Shown: in pieces, positions 10,447 to 22,100 of the stretch
Numbering within the stretch: the first letter of the stretch is position 1
Layout of the letters: every line of letters begins with the position of its first letter
Notes under the pieces: generated by a model
What the model was told of the DNA's origin: nothing
The model's input: only the letters and a program-made list of their open reading frames with translations
Database searches by the model: none
Translations under genes and position numbers: made by a program
Assembly: GCA_964059195.1 (NCBI GenBank)
Contig: CAXKWD010000005.1
Coordinates: 94,563,882 to 94,627,881 of the forward strand
Source: Ectobius pallidus
Lineage: Eukaryota; Arthropoda; Insecta; Blattodea; Ectobiidae
Direction of reading: 5' to 3'
Length of the DNA: 64,000 bases

Positions 10447-10735
10447 TCAGTGCACATTACGCCTAGTAGGACTTAAAAGTCGCTGACTTTGACCCTTCGC
10501 CGACCTTTTTACGTGTTCTGCTCGTTCTGTCGTTTTTGCGATTCTAGGAGCCGTCTCTTGTGCTCTGCTAACTTTGTAGGGCTCTGCAGGCGTCGTTTTT
10601 GTGATTCTAGGAGCCTCCTCTTGTGCTCAGCTAGCTTTTTCGGACTCTGTAGGAGTCGTTTCTGATATTCTAGTAGCCGTTTGTTGTGCTTTTCACTCTT
10701 AGTGGGACTTTGCATGCGTTTGCGCATTACTAATT
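9890..10735 (-). repeat. 63-bp coding tandem repeat, about 13 units
   Basis: On the - strand the translation is a chain of 21-residue units of the form RRLQSPTKxAEHKRRLLESQK, very rich in Arg/Lys with a conserved SP. The middle of the array has a higher-order period of 189 bp (three units): the block starting at 10261 recurs at 10450 almost unchanged. Units decay towards 9900. A small deletion near 10520 shifts the frame. Confidence 0.8.
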
Positions 10736-10784
10736 TCATATCGCTGAGTCGCTGCGCAGCACTCTTCTTCTTTAGCCTTGGCAT
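10509..10784 (-). pseudogene. Helentron N-terminal start fragment
   Basis: It starts at an ATG (10782-10784, MPRLKKKSAAQRL) and runs through the first three to four basic repeat units before a deletion-induced frameshift and TAA at 10509. This is the natural N-terminus: the same start region recurs at 38930-38957 next to the same upstream sequence. The high charge suggests DNA or RNA binding, which is inference only. Confidence 0.7.
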
Positions 10785-11544
10785 GGCTGCAAAAAAGAGG
10801 AAAGAGCAAAATAACGGGGCCTAAATACGCTAACGGTGGATTTAACCAACAATCTACTGCTAAATTTCAACCCCCTCCTCCGACCCTCCGTTGCTCATTA
10901 ACGAACTTGTCCGAACTATTGGGCCTAGAAATAACATATTAAAATTTGGTTCAAATATATTCAAAATTACGGCCGCTAGCGTGTAAAGATATATATATAT
11001 AAATATCACAATTTTTAACGGGCGGTGGTTTCGTACTTAGGGAGGCATGAAACGTAAAGATAACTTATGAAAGAATTTTTCGAAAGTCATCACATGGTAT
11101 CGATCGCAATAGGTAGATTTTTCTTCGAAATCTACCTAAAAAGAGGAAAGAGCACTATTTCAAACATTCAAATCTCGCCTAAAATGAGAGCTATCGCGAA
11201 ATTAGTTCTTGATTTGTAGAGTACTCATGAAGAGCTTTTCAATGATACCTCACAAGACGTGGTTTAAAAAATTTCGAATTTCCATCCCCCCCCCCCACAC
11301 GTACCCCCAAAACCCCCGAATCGTTGGTGTCACTGTGAACTCCATATGGAGCACTCTAATTTATTCAAACAAAGTTTCCCTCTTTATTTCATTGGGACCG
11401 AGATATAAAGTTTTCAAAATTTCAACCCCCTCCCCCAATGGGCCAATTTTGATCATTAACGAACTTATCCGAACTATTGGGCCTAGAAATAACATCATAA
11501 AATTTGGTTCACATATCTTCAAAATTACGGCTGCTAGCGTGTAA

Positions 11545-11580
<36 letters not shown>
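10785..11580 (-). repeat. Helentron upstream terminal region, two tandem copies
   Basis: Copy A (10785-11143) and copy B (11144-11580) share the AAAGAGGAAAGAGCA block, the 'aacgaacttgtccgaactat' block, GGGCCTAGAAATAACAT, an ACGGC-GCTAGCGTGTAAAG block and a (TA)n tract. Copy A lacks an internal 300 bp present in copy B and at 38985-39300, but contains the module 11017-11143 with a perfect 10-bp stem (AGGTAGATTT...AAATCTACCT, about 11112-11139). Recurrent modules plus a terminal hairpin and a microsatellite core fit the known architecture of Helentron-derived non-autonomous elements. Confidence 0.6.

Positions 11581-11583
<3 letters not shown>
11547..11583. repeat. (TA)n microsatellite
   Basis: An uninterrupted alternating TA tract of about 37 bp. 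The equivalent tract at 10989-11002 is shorter, and the one at 39400/40391 is split by a Helitron. Confidence 0.95.
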
Positions 11584-11587
<4 letters not shown>

Positions 11588-11944
11588 AATTTTTTTTTGC
11601 ACTCCTTAGCTAGTAAGTGGTACTTACGAACGTTGTTTACATGGATCGTAAGTTGGCATTCCCACACAGTCTTGTTGCTAAGGGCGGTTGCGATGCGGTT
11701 AAATTACTTACGGTGCCTGCGCTACGTCATAATTCATTACGATACACTTCATAATACAAGTCTTTATGGACACGGCCCCCAAGCCAAATATTCTGTTCCC
11801 ATAACAACAAACACATGCGAATCACTTTCTGAAATAAACATCTCTCTTCAAGAATGTATACACATAATATTTTCAGGTAATATCACAATTAATATAATTA
11901 AATTGATATAAGTAACAGTCGTGCAAAAAATAGCATGCAACACA

Positions 11945-12045
11945 CGGGCCGTAAAGGCATTTACGGGTCTCGAAAACTTAAAAACCCGAGGCGCAGCCGA
12001 GGGTTTTCAATCTGTTTCCTCGACCCGTAAACGTGCCTTACGGCA
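11945..12045. repeat. Imperfect palindrome, about 95 bp
   Basis: The left arm GCCGTAAAGGCATTTACGGG and the right arm (complement GCCGTAAGGCACGTTTACGG) pair imperfectly around an inner AAAACCC/GGGTTTT stem. It is probably the end of an unclassified DNA element. No gene is seen in 11590-12060. Confidence 0.6.
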
Positions 12046-12060
12046 CTTGTATCGCAATAT

Positions 12061-12495
12061 ACTATTTTGGAACGGGTGGTGGTTTCGTACTTAGGAAAGC
12101 ATGAAACGTAAAGATATGAAAGAATTTTTCGAAAATCATGACATGGTATCGATCGCAATAGGTAGATTTTTCTTCGAAATCTACCTAAAAGAATATTTTT
12201 TTTAACTTGAACACCGTGGGTTCGAATGCTTGAAGGTACCTTGATCCCCTTCTAAGCGGGTAGGGGTAAGTCGAATTAATTAAACACTGGAGCAATTTCG
12301 ATGAAACCTGGTGTAAATTTTTGTCAACTAATGTGTGACACTAAGTAAATACAGATGACCTTGGATTCTATTGATACAATCTGGGCTGTTTTCGTAAGGT
12401 TAGACTAAGCCTATATTGCGAAGGGGAGTTCACATAATTTGAACAGAAATAATGTTTAATTAATTATCGCGAGTGAAGGCGCGGACACCTGCTAG
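12061..12495 (+). mobile_element. Helentron terminal module followed by a Helitron 3' end
   Basis: The part 12071-12192 repeats the hairpin-bearing module of 11017-11143 (GGTGGTTTCGTACTTAGG ... AGGTAGATTT hairpin). Downstream, 12468-12495 has an ATTATCGCGAG..GGCGCGGACACCTG hairpin-like end with CTAG at 12492-12495 followed by T, a degenerate Helitron 3' terminus related to those at 532 and 42087. The 5' limit of that second element is unclear. Confidence 0.5.
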
Positions 12496-14215
12496 TGATA
12501 TTAATAATAAAGAAAGTAGTAGACTTTAATATAGGTTACTAAGTTTTCTTGAACAAATCTGAATGTTGAAAAATTAATAAACGTATTCAGATAAAACATA
12601 TGTCCATAACCACTTGAAAGTAGCTGTAATTTAAGTGAGTCAAAGCCATACATTATATTAATTTTGTTTGATTTGTACATTTTTAAGATTTATTTTCTTT
12701 ACCATATTTTTTACGATTTATTTAGATTCAAGGGACTTCAAAACGAGCATTTATGTTGAAAATCGACCCCAAATTTCAGGGTTAAACTGAACACAATATT
12801 TCCTCATTCTGTGGAACATACAATATGGTAAGGATAGAGAAAAAAACAACCTAGAAAAATTTATCCAATACACGTAACATATTTATGATCTATAGACATC
12901 TTTTAAAATAGACATAATATTGCCATATTTATCGACTATTCTATAAGTTCTGTTGTGGGTGCTTGTTTAATAGAGGTCTATGCGTTATGCAAGCAAAATG
13001 TTTAATAAATAATCTTCGCTCATGAATTAGCATAGCCCTATAATTGGTGGCTAATTAGTCCTACTGAACATGAAGTTGATATATTTAAATGTGAAATTAA
13101 CAACTGCTAGCTAGGTACGGTCAATTACGATAGGCTTAGGCCTATAATATACTTACTTATACATTTACTTCTAAATTCAGGTGTAAGGAAATTAGCTATA
13201 AAATGTTCTGTGTAATATTCATGAAAATATTATTGTATCTTTCTCGTCGTAGATTTATAAACATAACACTTATTTTACCATAAGAAATAATGCGGTAAGA
13301 TTAAAATAACTATTTATTTACAACAACATATATATTTAATAATTTTTATTTAGTCCTAATAAATATTTATACAAAACAAGACCACCCGAATGAGCAAGCG
13401 CTCGTGCTCGGGCACAGTTCAGCCATTTACATTACAAAATACAAATTACAAATACATAAACAAAAAATTAAGTTAATCACCAAATCTAAATATTATACAA
13501 ATCGTTTACAAAGAAATTTGTTCTAGATGTCTGTATAGTGAATTCTTCAACTTCAGTCGCATTGAATGCAATTTTTCAGCCTAGTTACATGCTGAGAAGC
13601 ATATTTGTAAACGAATAAAATGAATGTTAATTTATGCAGCGATAACCTCCTTACCAATTTCTTAGACGAGCTCTTTGATAACGTTCCCACGAAAGCCTCC
13701 TGCGGTTATATTTTAGACTTAACTGATGCAAAGCAAACAGAAGTCACGAACTGAACTAAGCTAAAACTTCACACCTAATAAAGTTAAGAAACCTCATATG
13801 GCCGGTATACTTCGGAATTTTTTAAACACTAGCATATCTACGCACTGTACGTGTACTTATATTATGATGCTCATTACAATATATTTTTACATCACTAGAC
13901 ATTGCAATATAAAACATATTAGACTTCATGGTACAGAAGAATTACAGTTTATTTTTAGAAAATCCGAATACTATAATATTATAGTTCTTTCACCTGTTCC
14001 TCTACCCTTTCTCGGAAAATAAGCATATCAAAATTAGTATAGGTAATGAAACCTCCATTGGAGGCCCCTTCGCCCCACCTGGGAATCATAGGGTACCAGA
14101 TACAGAATACAGATAGTTCTTTGGTTTCATTTAAAGGAAATCTTTTCTTTTTAACTTATGTACACAATATTTTACCTTCAATCTAATCATAACAAATCTG
14201 CAACAACTAACTATA
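12496..14215. other. No gene; LINE-like 3' tail at about 13345-13460
   Basis: The stretch is AT-rich. On the - strand, 13345-13460 reads a conserved-looking block (GCCCGAGCACGAGCGCTTGC, GGTGGTCTTG) followed by TATAAATATTTATTAGG and A/T-rich sequence, preceded by TTTGTAATTTGTATTTTG. This resembles the 3' end of an insect non-LTR element and partly resembles the tail at 6840-6900. No other feature was recognised. Confidence 0.4.
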
Positions 14216-14357
14216 GTCTGACCATTCTAAGAAAGAAACCTGAAGTTATAAAAAACCAGTACGTCTGTCTCACTCTGGTAGTTCATACAGTGATGTGCTA
14301 AGTGAGACAGACTTACTGGTTTTTGTTTACTTCAGGTTTCTTTCTTGGAATAGTCAG
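14216..14357. mobile_element. Foldback MITE, about 140 bp
   Basis: The terminal inverted repeat is about 57 bp: left TCTGACCATTCTAAGAAAGA continuing through CCTGAAGT and CCAGTACGTCTGTCTCACT, with the right arm complementary and about 90% matched. The loop is about 30 bp. A diverged relative lies at 35395-35520. No coding capacity. Confidence 0.75.
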
Positions 14358-14944
14358 ATTTTAGCTACGGTACCTATCCTAAATATAATAAAATATTAAT
14401 ATTTTGACACAACTGACATGAAGGATTTTTCGAAGACAACTAATAATTCTCTAGTAGACGTGCAACTGCTTCGTATAGGTTCCCGAGGCTTTTTCCCAAA
14501 AAGACTGACCATATAAAAGAAATGTAATTATCAGGGCTAGAATTTCAATGCATTTGCATATTTTCTCTGGTAAGGCCAATACTATTAATACTCAGTTAGA
14601 TATAATCTATTTCACAACAACAGGAGCTAGTTTAACCACATTTGGTGATGCATTGTTTTCCATGTTTGCCGATTTTGTGGGAAATAACATTTTTTTATGG
14701 ATGTGCTGGCATTTTTGTGCTTTTTAACATTATTATACAGTATTTTGCTTTTTGTGTGTTCAGACATAAAAAAGAGTAATTCCTAGTGTTTATGTGTGTA
14801 ATCTCAAAAATAATTTTAATTTTATTTTGTGTTTGTGGTAAGATAGCTAAAATTATATTTTTTGTATTGAGACACCAGCTAACAGTTACAGGCCACACTT
14901 CTATGCTTAGTATTAATGCAGAAGGCACCATACTTATCCAAGAA

Positions 14945-15457
14945 TGTATGTATGTATTTGGCCCCTGAAGGGGGAAGGCGGGTTGGGACTACTCTAAGCA
15001 CTTCAGCCTTGTGGCTCATTGTGCCAACCTCCGGAATGGAATGATTTGCAAGCCCAACGGTCCCTCGACAACAGACCCCACCGCGAGCCCCCACGGAACT
15101 CCCCTACATCCAACAGATATACCTCTACCATGCCACGTGTGCCGCTGCCTCGGTACCTCTTATAGAGCCCCCAGGTTGGCAGCACACCAGCAAGCAACTA
15201 CAGAACCACAAGCCACGGGGAGGACGGGAGAGGCCCACAGCAGGTGCTGGGGGCGAGGGTATACCGGAAACCGGGAGAGGAAACGGGATGATTATGAGGG
15301 GGAGTTTGAAGAGGGGGAAACGGGAGGATCCCCGAGAAAAACTCCCAAAGGTCACGGCTTCGTCCACCACGAATGACACGCCCGCCAGGCCCGGGGATTG
15401 AACCCGGGACCGCTAGCATGCCAGGCCCACGCGCTAAGCATGAGCCACCGCGACGAC
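14945..15457 (-). mobile_element. tRNA-headed GC-rich SINE, about 510 bp
   Basis: On the - strand it starts with a tRNA-like head (TGGCTCATGCTTAGCGCG as A-box region, GGTCCCGGGTTCAATCCCCG as B box, about 15380-15457). A GC-rich body follows, ending in a (TACA)n tail near 14946-14960. The flanks TACTTATCCAAGAA (14931-14944) and TACTTTTTCAAGAA (15458-15471) form a 14-bp target duplication with two mismatches. It stands out as a GC island; open frames on both strands within it are incidental. Confidence 0.75.
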
Positions 15458-15756
15458 TACTTTTTCAAGAAACTTTGATATATTTTTGTTCTAAGATACC
15501 AATTGACAGTTACAGGCTATCTCTTTGATAATTAATCTTCACATTTGTCTTGTGCACTGCAATGCAAGACTGTTTCACTGAATGTGTTTTTGTAAGAGCA
15601 TTTTTAGACTCTGTAGTGCATTTTAAAAGCTTTTATTGAAATTCTTTGCACTTATAATAACGAATTTTCTTGTATATTATTATGCATTAAAATCTTAGCC
15701 CTGGTTATTTTGACGAAGTCAAAATCTTTCTCCTGCGCCTAACCAGAAATAACCCC

Positions 15757-18700
15757 ATAGATAATAAAATCAGGTAACCTGATATAATAAAGTGTCAGTA
15801 TGCTTTTGTTGAATCAGTTATAATTTCAATTATGATGTGCAGAAAATAAGTTTTTTTTAATCAGATTAAAATCTACCAGTGTCACCAGAACTACAGATTT
15901 GTGATACCTTGACAATCGCGCACTCACATAAAAATTAAAAATTAAATTTTAAAAATCCATGTCAAATCGGTCGGCTCCGCGATTTGATCCAGGGACCTCC
16001 AGTATACGAATCCAAGACGTTACCATTCGGCCAACTCAGTCAGTTTGAGGCTGTAGCAGTTTGATAAGCATATGTAAACGAATAGTGTTACTTGTCAATT
16101 CTCAATGTATTGCAACTTGAAATTCTTAAAATATATCAACATTTCGCAAAATTCAGTGGCATATAACTCCGTTAATTATTTCACAGTAATGTATCTTCTG
16201 TGTATAGCAATATTCATTTAGTAGGCCAACTCAATTTCAAATACATCAATGAAGTAAACAAACATCTTACTGCACTGCAGACAAAGCCCTCAAATGATTA
16301 AAAATGCGACATTGTAGTATACACATAATTTTAAAAAGACATGTATTAGTTGTTACTCTGGTACCGGTCAACCGATTAGGTCCAAAATTAATAGGCTTCT
16401 TGCCATGGACGTTATAAATGCTTATACCAAGATTCATGAAAATCCGATAAAGGATATTGAGTTATGGAGCCTTTTGTTATATAATACCATAAAAATGCAC
16501 TAAATTGGGCATTATTATAAAGTGTATTTCAGTTATGGCACTTTTAAAATAGACACTAAATTGGGTTTTACTCCGGTACCGGTCAACCGATTTGGTCCAA
16601 TGTCAATAGGGTTCTTCCCATGAACATTATAAACGCATATAACTTACCACGTTTCATTAAAATCCAATAAAGCCTATTTGAGTTATCGCGCGTACAGACA
16701 CACGGACGGACGGACAGACAGACGGACGGACGGACGGACAGACGGACGGACGGACAGACATTTTTCCTTCCCCCACACAATCTCATAAAGTACCATACTG
16801 GCACTTAATAATAACTGTACTAAATAAATTTCTGTAGAATCTATTAATTGAATACATCAGATCCAGATAGCTAGCCACGACATGGCCATTCATGATTTAT
16901 GCTCATGGTCCGTGATGTAAATGTAATTATAGCCCTATAAGACTGAATATGATCATTGTGTATAAGATCTGCCCATCAATTTAACCAAACCTTCGCAATT
17001 ATGTCAAAAACTCTTCTATCGTATATACCAATCTAACATTTCAGACCTAACAAACCACTTTCTTAATCAATCAAATCTGGGGATGCTGACATGAGCCTGT
17101 CTGTCTTCTTACCCACATGCATACATTTCACTCAGAAGAATGCCATACAGTCAATTGCTAAAATCGTTCATATATTTGATAACCCGAAGCAGATTCTAAG
17201 GTTGGGCTGAATCAAAATTACGCATATTCCAATACATTTGTGCCTAATGCGTGTCCTATTTAATGACCTAATTCATTTTAGGAACTAAATCTAATTCAGA
17301 TTTTTTTCTTTATATGTTATATTGTCATTAAATTTGTCATATTATTATCATATGGTTACTATTTGAATGGGGGATAATCCTAAATAGTTCCAATGGCACA
17401 AAGTATTTAAGTAGTAAAATTTGGTACCATATTATATTTTGCTTAATGTAGCCTACTACAATGTACATTTCAACTTTCAGGTAGTTCCTTTTAAAAATGT
17501 CCGTCAATCAGTATTCTGATAAGATTCACCAGGAATGTCTTAAGCAATGTCAACTTTTGTCGTTTCTATTGAAAGAAAAGATTTTAGAGCAACCTTCCGT
17601 CTTGTAGTGCAGCCATTTTAGAATAGATTACACTCTTTAAGAATCAGTCAAGAGCAGTACAGTGAACTAGCGTGGCTGGTATTCCGTAGTATAGCGGTAC
17701 CATTATTAAGTGCCAGTATGGTACTTTATGAGATTGTGTGGGGGACGGGAAAATGTCTGTCCGTCCGTCCGTGTGTCTGTACGCGCGATAACTCAAATAC
17801 GCTTTATTGGATTTTAATAGAACTTGGAATATGTGTTTATAATGACCATGGGAAGAACCCTATTGACATTGGACCAAATCGGTTGACCGTACCGGAGTGA
17901 AACCCAATTTAGTGTTTTTATTTAAAAGCGCCATAACTCAAATACGCTTCATCGGATTTTTATGAAACTTGGTATACACATTTATAATGTCCATGGGAAG
18001 ATGTCTGTTCATATTGGACCAAATCGGTTGGCCGGTACAGGAATAATGCCCAATTTAGTGAATTTTTATGGTATTATATAACAAAAGGCTCCATAACTGA
18101 AATATGCTTTATCGGATTTTCATGAAACTTGGTATAAGTATTTATAACGTCCATGGCAAGAAGCCTATTAATTTTGGACCTAATCGGTTGACAGGTACCA
18201 GAGTAACAACTAATACATGTTTTTTGTTTTAATTATGTGTATATTACAATGCCGCATTTTTAATCATTTGAGGGCTTTGTCTGCAGTGCAGTCAGATGTA
18301 TGTTTACTTCGTTGATGTATTTGAAATTGAGTATGCCTACTACATGAATACTGTTATATACAGAAGGTACATTACTGTGAAATAATTAGCGGAGTTATAT
18401 CCCACTGAATTTTGCGAAATGTTGACATATTTTAAGAATTTCAAGTTGCAATACATTGAGATTTGACAATTAACACTATTCCTTCACATATGCTTATCAA
18501 ACTACATCGTCAAACTGACTGAGTTGGCCGAATGGTAACTTTTGGATTCGCCTTCTGAAGGTCCATGGATCAAATCGCGGAGCCGGCAGATTTGACATGG
18601 ATTTTTTCATTTTATTTTTCATTTTTATGTGAGTGCACGATTGTCAAGGTATCAAAAATCTGTAGTTCTGATGGCGCTGGTCGATTTTAATCTGATTAAA

Positions 18701-18802
18701 AAAACTTATTTTCTGCACATCATAATTGCAATTATAATTGCTTCAAAAAAAGCATACTGACACTTTGTTATATCAGTTTACCTGATTTTATTATAGTGAC
18801 GG
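15757..18802. repeat. 3-kb inverted repeat with 1.05-kb arms
   Basis: Left arm about 15757-16813, right arm about 17700-18802, spacer about 886 bp. Matching landmarks: CAGGTAACCTGATATAATAA against TTATATCAGTTTACCTG at the outside, the tRNA-like head (15970-16045 on -, 18515-18590 on +), and ACACAATCTCATAAAGTACC against GGTACTTTATGAGATTGTGT at the inside. Arms are about 90% alike by eye. Each arm may be one copy of an element inserted in opposite directions, or the whole may be one foldback transposon. Pieces of the family recur at 22865-23035 and 31800-32110. No transposase was seen in the spacer. Confidence 0.8.
16692..16761. repeat. ACGG/ACAG tetranucleotide microsatellite
   Basis: A run of CGGA and CAGA units inside the left arm of the inverted repeat; a shorter CCGT/GTCT version occurs in the right arm at 17755-17780. 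Confidence 0.9.
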
Positions 18803-19003
18803 TTTCTCCAGACGGTTAAATGTTGCATCCAATTAACATTATCTAAAATACCTCTTTATTTTATTTTGTCGAATTTTGAAAAGTAAGTTTCTGCAGGCTT
18901 TGGCAGGATTTTGAGGTTTAAGTTAGTTACCAGAAACCTATCACAGAAATAATAACTTTTGTTACAATACTATTTGTGACTTTAAGCTTTTCACGTATTT
19001 TAG

Positions 19004-19186
19004 GGAAGATGTTCGCTTCCTCCAGCTTCTACAAGCCCAGCTTGCATCCAACTGTAGAAGACCAAGTGGAACTGGCTCGGCGCATCTCCCGATCCCTGAG
19101 CGATGTCAGCAATCAGCAGAGCAAGGGACAGTCCATGTATGTGAACAGGAAGAACATATCTGTTAAATGGGTCCATGAAGGTCCAG
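19004..19186 (+). CDS. Exon 1 of synaptopodin-2-like Z-disc adaptor gene
   Basis: ATG at 19009-19011; donor G|GTCAGT after 19186 (ends in phase 1). The translation contains HPTVEDQVELARRISRSLSD, then SNQQSKGQSMYVNRK and SVKWVHEG, a conserved block that I associate with arthropod relatives of the synaptopodin-2 (myopodin) family, which bind actin and alpha-actinin at muscle Z-discs. An acceptor TTTTAG ends at 19003, and the frame is open through it (GG AAG ATG), so this may be an internal exon whose partners, for instance a PDZ domain as in vertebrate synaptopodin-2, lie outside the window. It joins in phase to exon 2 (36028). The family assignment is from memory of motifs; the exon itself is well supported. 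Confidence 0.8.
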
Positions 19187-22100
19187 GTCAGTTCCATTGT
19201 TTTAAACTTTCTTTTTAAAATATATATTTTAGCTTATTTCGTCGTTTTCAAACATACATTTTTTCCTTAATTCATTGTAAAAAATCAAAGCATAACTGCT
19301 TAAAAAACGAAACATGTGAAATTAGGATGTGAATGTGGATAGCCTACTACCATAATGTCTGTCAACAGATCTATCATTTTCTTCCCCAGGTTGCGCAAGT
19401 TGAACCCTTGATAACAAAATTTTAGTTGAATCCAAAATTTGGGAGGGAATACAAAAATATTGAAGATTTGAAAATAAAACTTCGCTGTGGATTTCAAAAT
19501 ATTTCACTTTGTAAAATTAAAATTAAAATTATATTTTGCAAAGAATGTTAAGGGTTCACTACTTTTACAGTTCCATTGGACGTCATCATTTTTACTCAAA
19601 TCTCATGTCCAAAAAAAAAAAGATTTTACTATCAATGGGCTAAGAAAGATTGTAAATTATATTGTATATTAGAAGTTGCATGTGTTTATTAAATATGTAA
19701 GGTTTCCCAAACATAATAATGATATACCCGAGTATACCTACATTTACATGCGAATTTATCATTGTATTTATTATTACTACTGTTATTATTATTGTTATTA
19801 TTATACAGTTTTGTTTATAAATCCAGCTATTGGCATAATAATGCATATGTTGAAATATGCAATTACAGTGTTTTAACAATACTTTGAACGTAATTTACTA
19901 GGCCTACAATTTTTAATTGAGTAACGGTACCATAATATTTAACTCGGTTTGTATCTTTAAGTTAATGTGCTGCATCATAAAAAGTAATTTGAAATACAAT
20001 TACAATTACTGAACTATAGAATGTGGCTTATCAAAGGATAGATTTCTGGGATGTATAAAAGGAAAAATAAATAGGCATTGCACGATGTATATGTTCATAA
20101 CGGATAGCGTTATACTAACTCTATTAGTGCTTTAGATTGTAACAACTGAATACACTTAAATGCCACTTGCCAATTACTTTCTATATTTTTTAACTACATA
20201 CATTATGATTTTTATCGATTTTTAAATTTATTTGTAAAATTTAATTATGTAATGGTACACAACAGCCACTGTAGTATTAAGCTTTGTGGAATTTTCCAGC
20301 TGCAATAACAATAGTTGACATTTAGCCCTCTGTAAAAATTGGGCTAAGGGCGATATTCTTTTGGGGGGGGGGAATGCGCTACAGTCTTTGGGGGGACCAG
20401 AGTAAGCTAAACTGATGAGTAACACACTGTAGATTCTTCTGGCCATTTCTGACTTTTATGAAATAGGGACATTTTAAGGCTTTTGAAGGGAAGAATAAAA
20501 ATGGCATTGAAAACAACCTTAAGGATCTGAAGATTGTTTTCTTTACGCTTCGAGACCGAAACGAATGAGTTGGATGAGCCAAGAACCACAAGGAGCCACA
20601 TCTGAGAGGTCACAGATTTGAATACCGGCTACGGCCAACCTGGTTAGGCTATCTCGTGATTCTTCGGAGCTCTAAAAGCTAAGGCCAGGTTGAAATATCC
20701 ATTCCATATTATCCTTCCATTCACGTATCATCCTTCAAAGTCTGAAAACAGTACCCGATGAGTAATCATATTCTAACCAATGCACTTGGGAGACACAATT
20801 GTGACCATTCTGGCTATATCCTTCAATCTTGAGCATTTGATGGATTTTTCACCTATCCGAAACCTCATTCACCAAAACCGGCTGCTTTCGATAATAGATT
20901 TAATATTCCGTTGGATGGCTAGGAATCTGACAATAATCTATATAAATAAGGAGTTAACACGATTGGTACTTTTTAAGTTGTTAAATAAATATCCAATTGG
21001 GAATGAACGTTTTCATCTTTCTTATCTCTGTCTGTCTTCCACGTTCTCAATCTTGTAAAACGTTTCCACTTAAACTATCTAATGTTCATACGGTATTCTG
21101 GATTTTTACACTCCTAGGATGGCTTGAGGTATAATTCGTTTGACTGTTTGTGCCTAAGAGATATTTAATGCACAATTAAGTTGAAATCGCGTGTAAATCG
21201 GGAATAATGCATTGATTGTTACCCACATAAAACAATAAAAAAGTAGATGCAGATTCAAAATAAGGTGAAGTCAATAATCTTTTACGTAGAAACTTGTACA
21301 GTATGTTTCACGAACGAGTTGGCCAATCATGCGGGTGTCTGTGTCGAGGCGGCCACAGCTCTAACTCCCGAGCGATCGGGTGAAATATCTACGCAAATAA
21401 AGCCGCTAACAGTGAAATGATTCGTGTTCTCAAAATTACAGTTAAGATTACAATGAAAATAACCACGTACCTCATCACAAGAGCTTTTTAGGAAATTTTC
21501 TTTCACGCGCATAAGTTCAGTTTCCGAGATAGAGTTGTGATACTGTCTTGAAAAATAAAGTATACAGGTCAAACCCCATACATTAGAAGAACTTAAAGAC
21601 AATATCACAAGAGAAATTCAGCATTCGTTCTTGCTTTGTATATTTATTGGTTTCGGGCGTGATATTATTTTTTAAACAGGCTGTAGAAAAACCTATTACA
21701 TTCTTTAATGCCAAATGGACTCGCGTAAAGTAATGAAATAAAATATGAGCTAACGTTTTTGCTACCATAACCCCCATTACTGGTTTCAATTATTAAAACA
21801 CGGCCCATTAAAAGGGTAAACAATAATTGACATGGAGTTTTCCAACTTCAACGTGGAATGCTTCCTTTCATTAAATTTTATAATCTCACCGTCAGACCTA
21901 CTTTAGTCTATTTTAAACTGTTAAAATCTCCAATCAATTAAATGTAAGGTTCTAGAAACAGTTTCATCAGTGTGAAGATATATTGCCAACGGAAATTCCA
22001 ATCATTAAACCTTCTTGAAGAGTTCGATTTTTAGAATCACCGTGAAATTCTGTACTCGTCAAACTATCTTTAAATCCTACCAGGCGACACCAGGAATAGA

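Larger units (their letters stand above)
3337..11143 (-). mobile_element. Decayed autonomous Helitron, Helentron type (Rep - helicase - EEP - OTU)
   Basis: On the - strand, domains appear in the order basic repeats, paired CxxC, HUH Rep (HLH and Y-x3-Y), Pif1-like helicase motifs, EEP endonuclease and OTU. Helitrons replicate by rolling circle using Rep to nick and helicase to unwind; a C-terminal endonuclease marks the Helentron branch. The coding line is broken by at least seven stops or shifts, one AT-rich insertion (about 6795-6900) and one hAT MITE (3639-4440), so it is inactive. The upstream terminal region (10785-11143) is non-coding and is partly repeated at 11144-11580, 12061-12192 and 38930-40545. 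The downstream terminus was not found; a limit near 3337 is only the end of coding sequence. Confidence 0.85.

Noticed and set aside
15011..15419. Overlapping frames on both strands with up to 121 codons
   Set aside because: They lie inside a GC-rich SINE with target duplications and show frame-independent low complexity.
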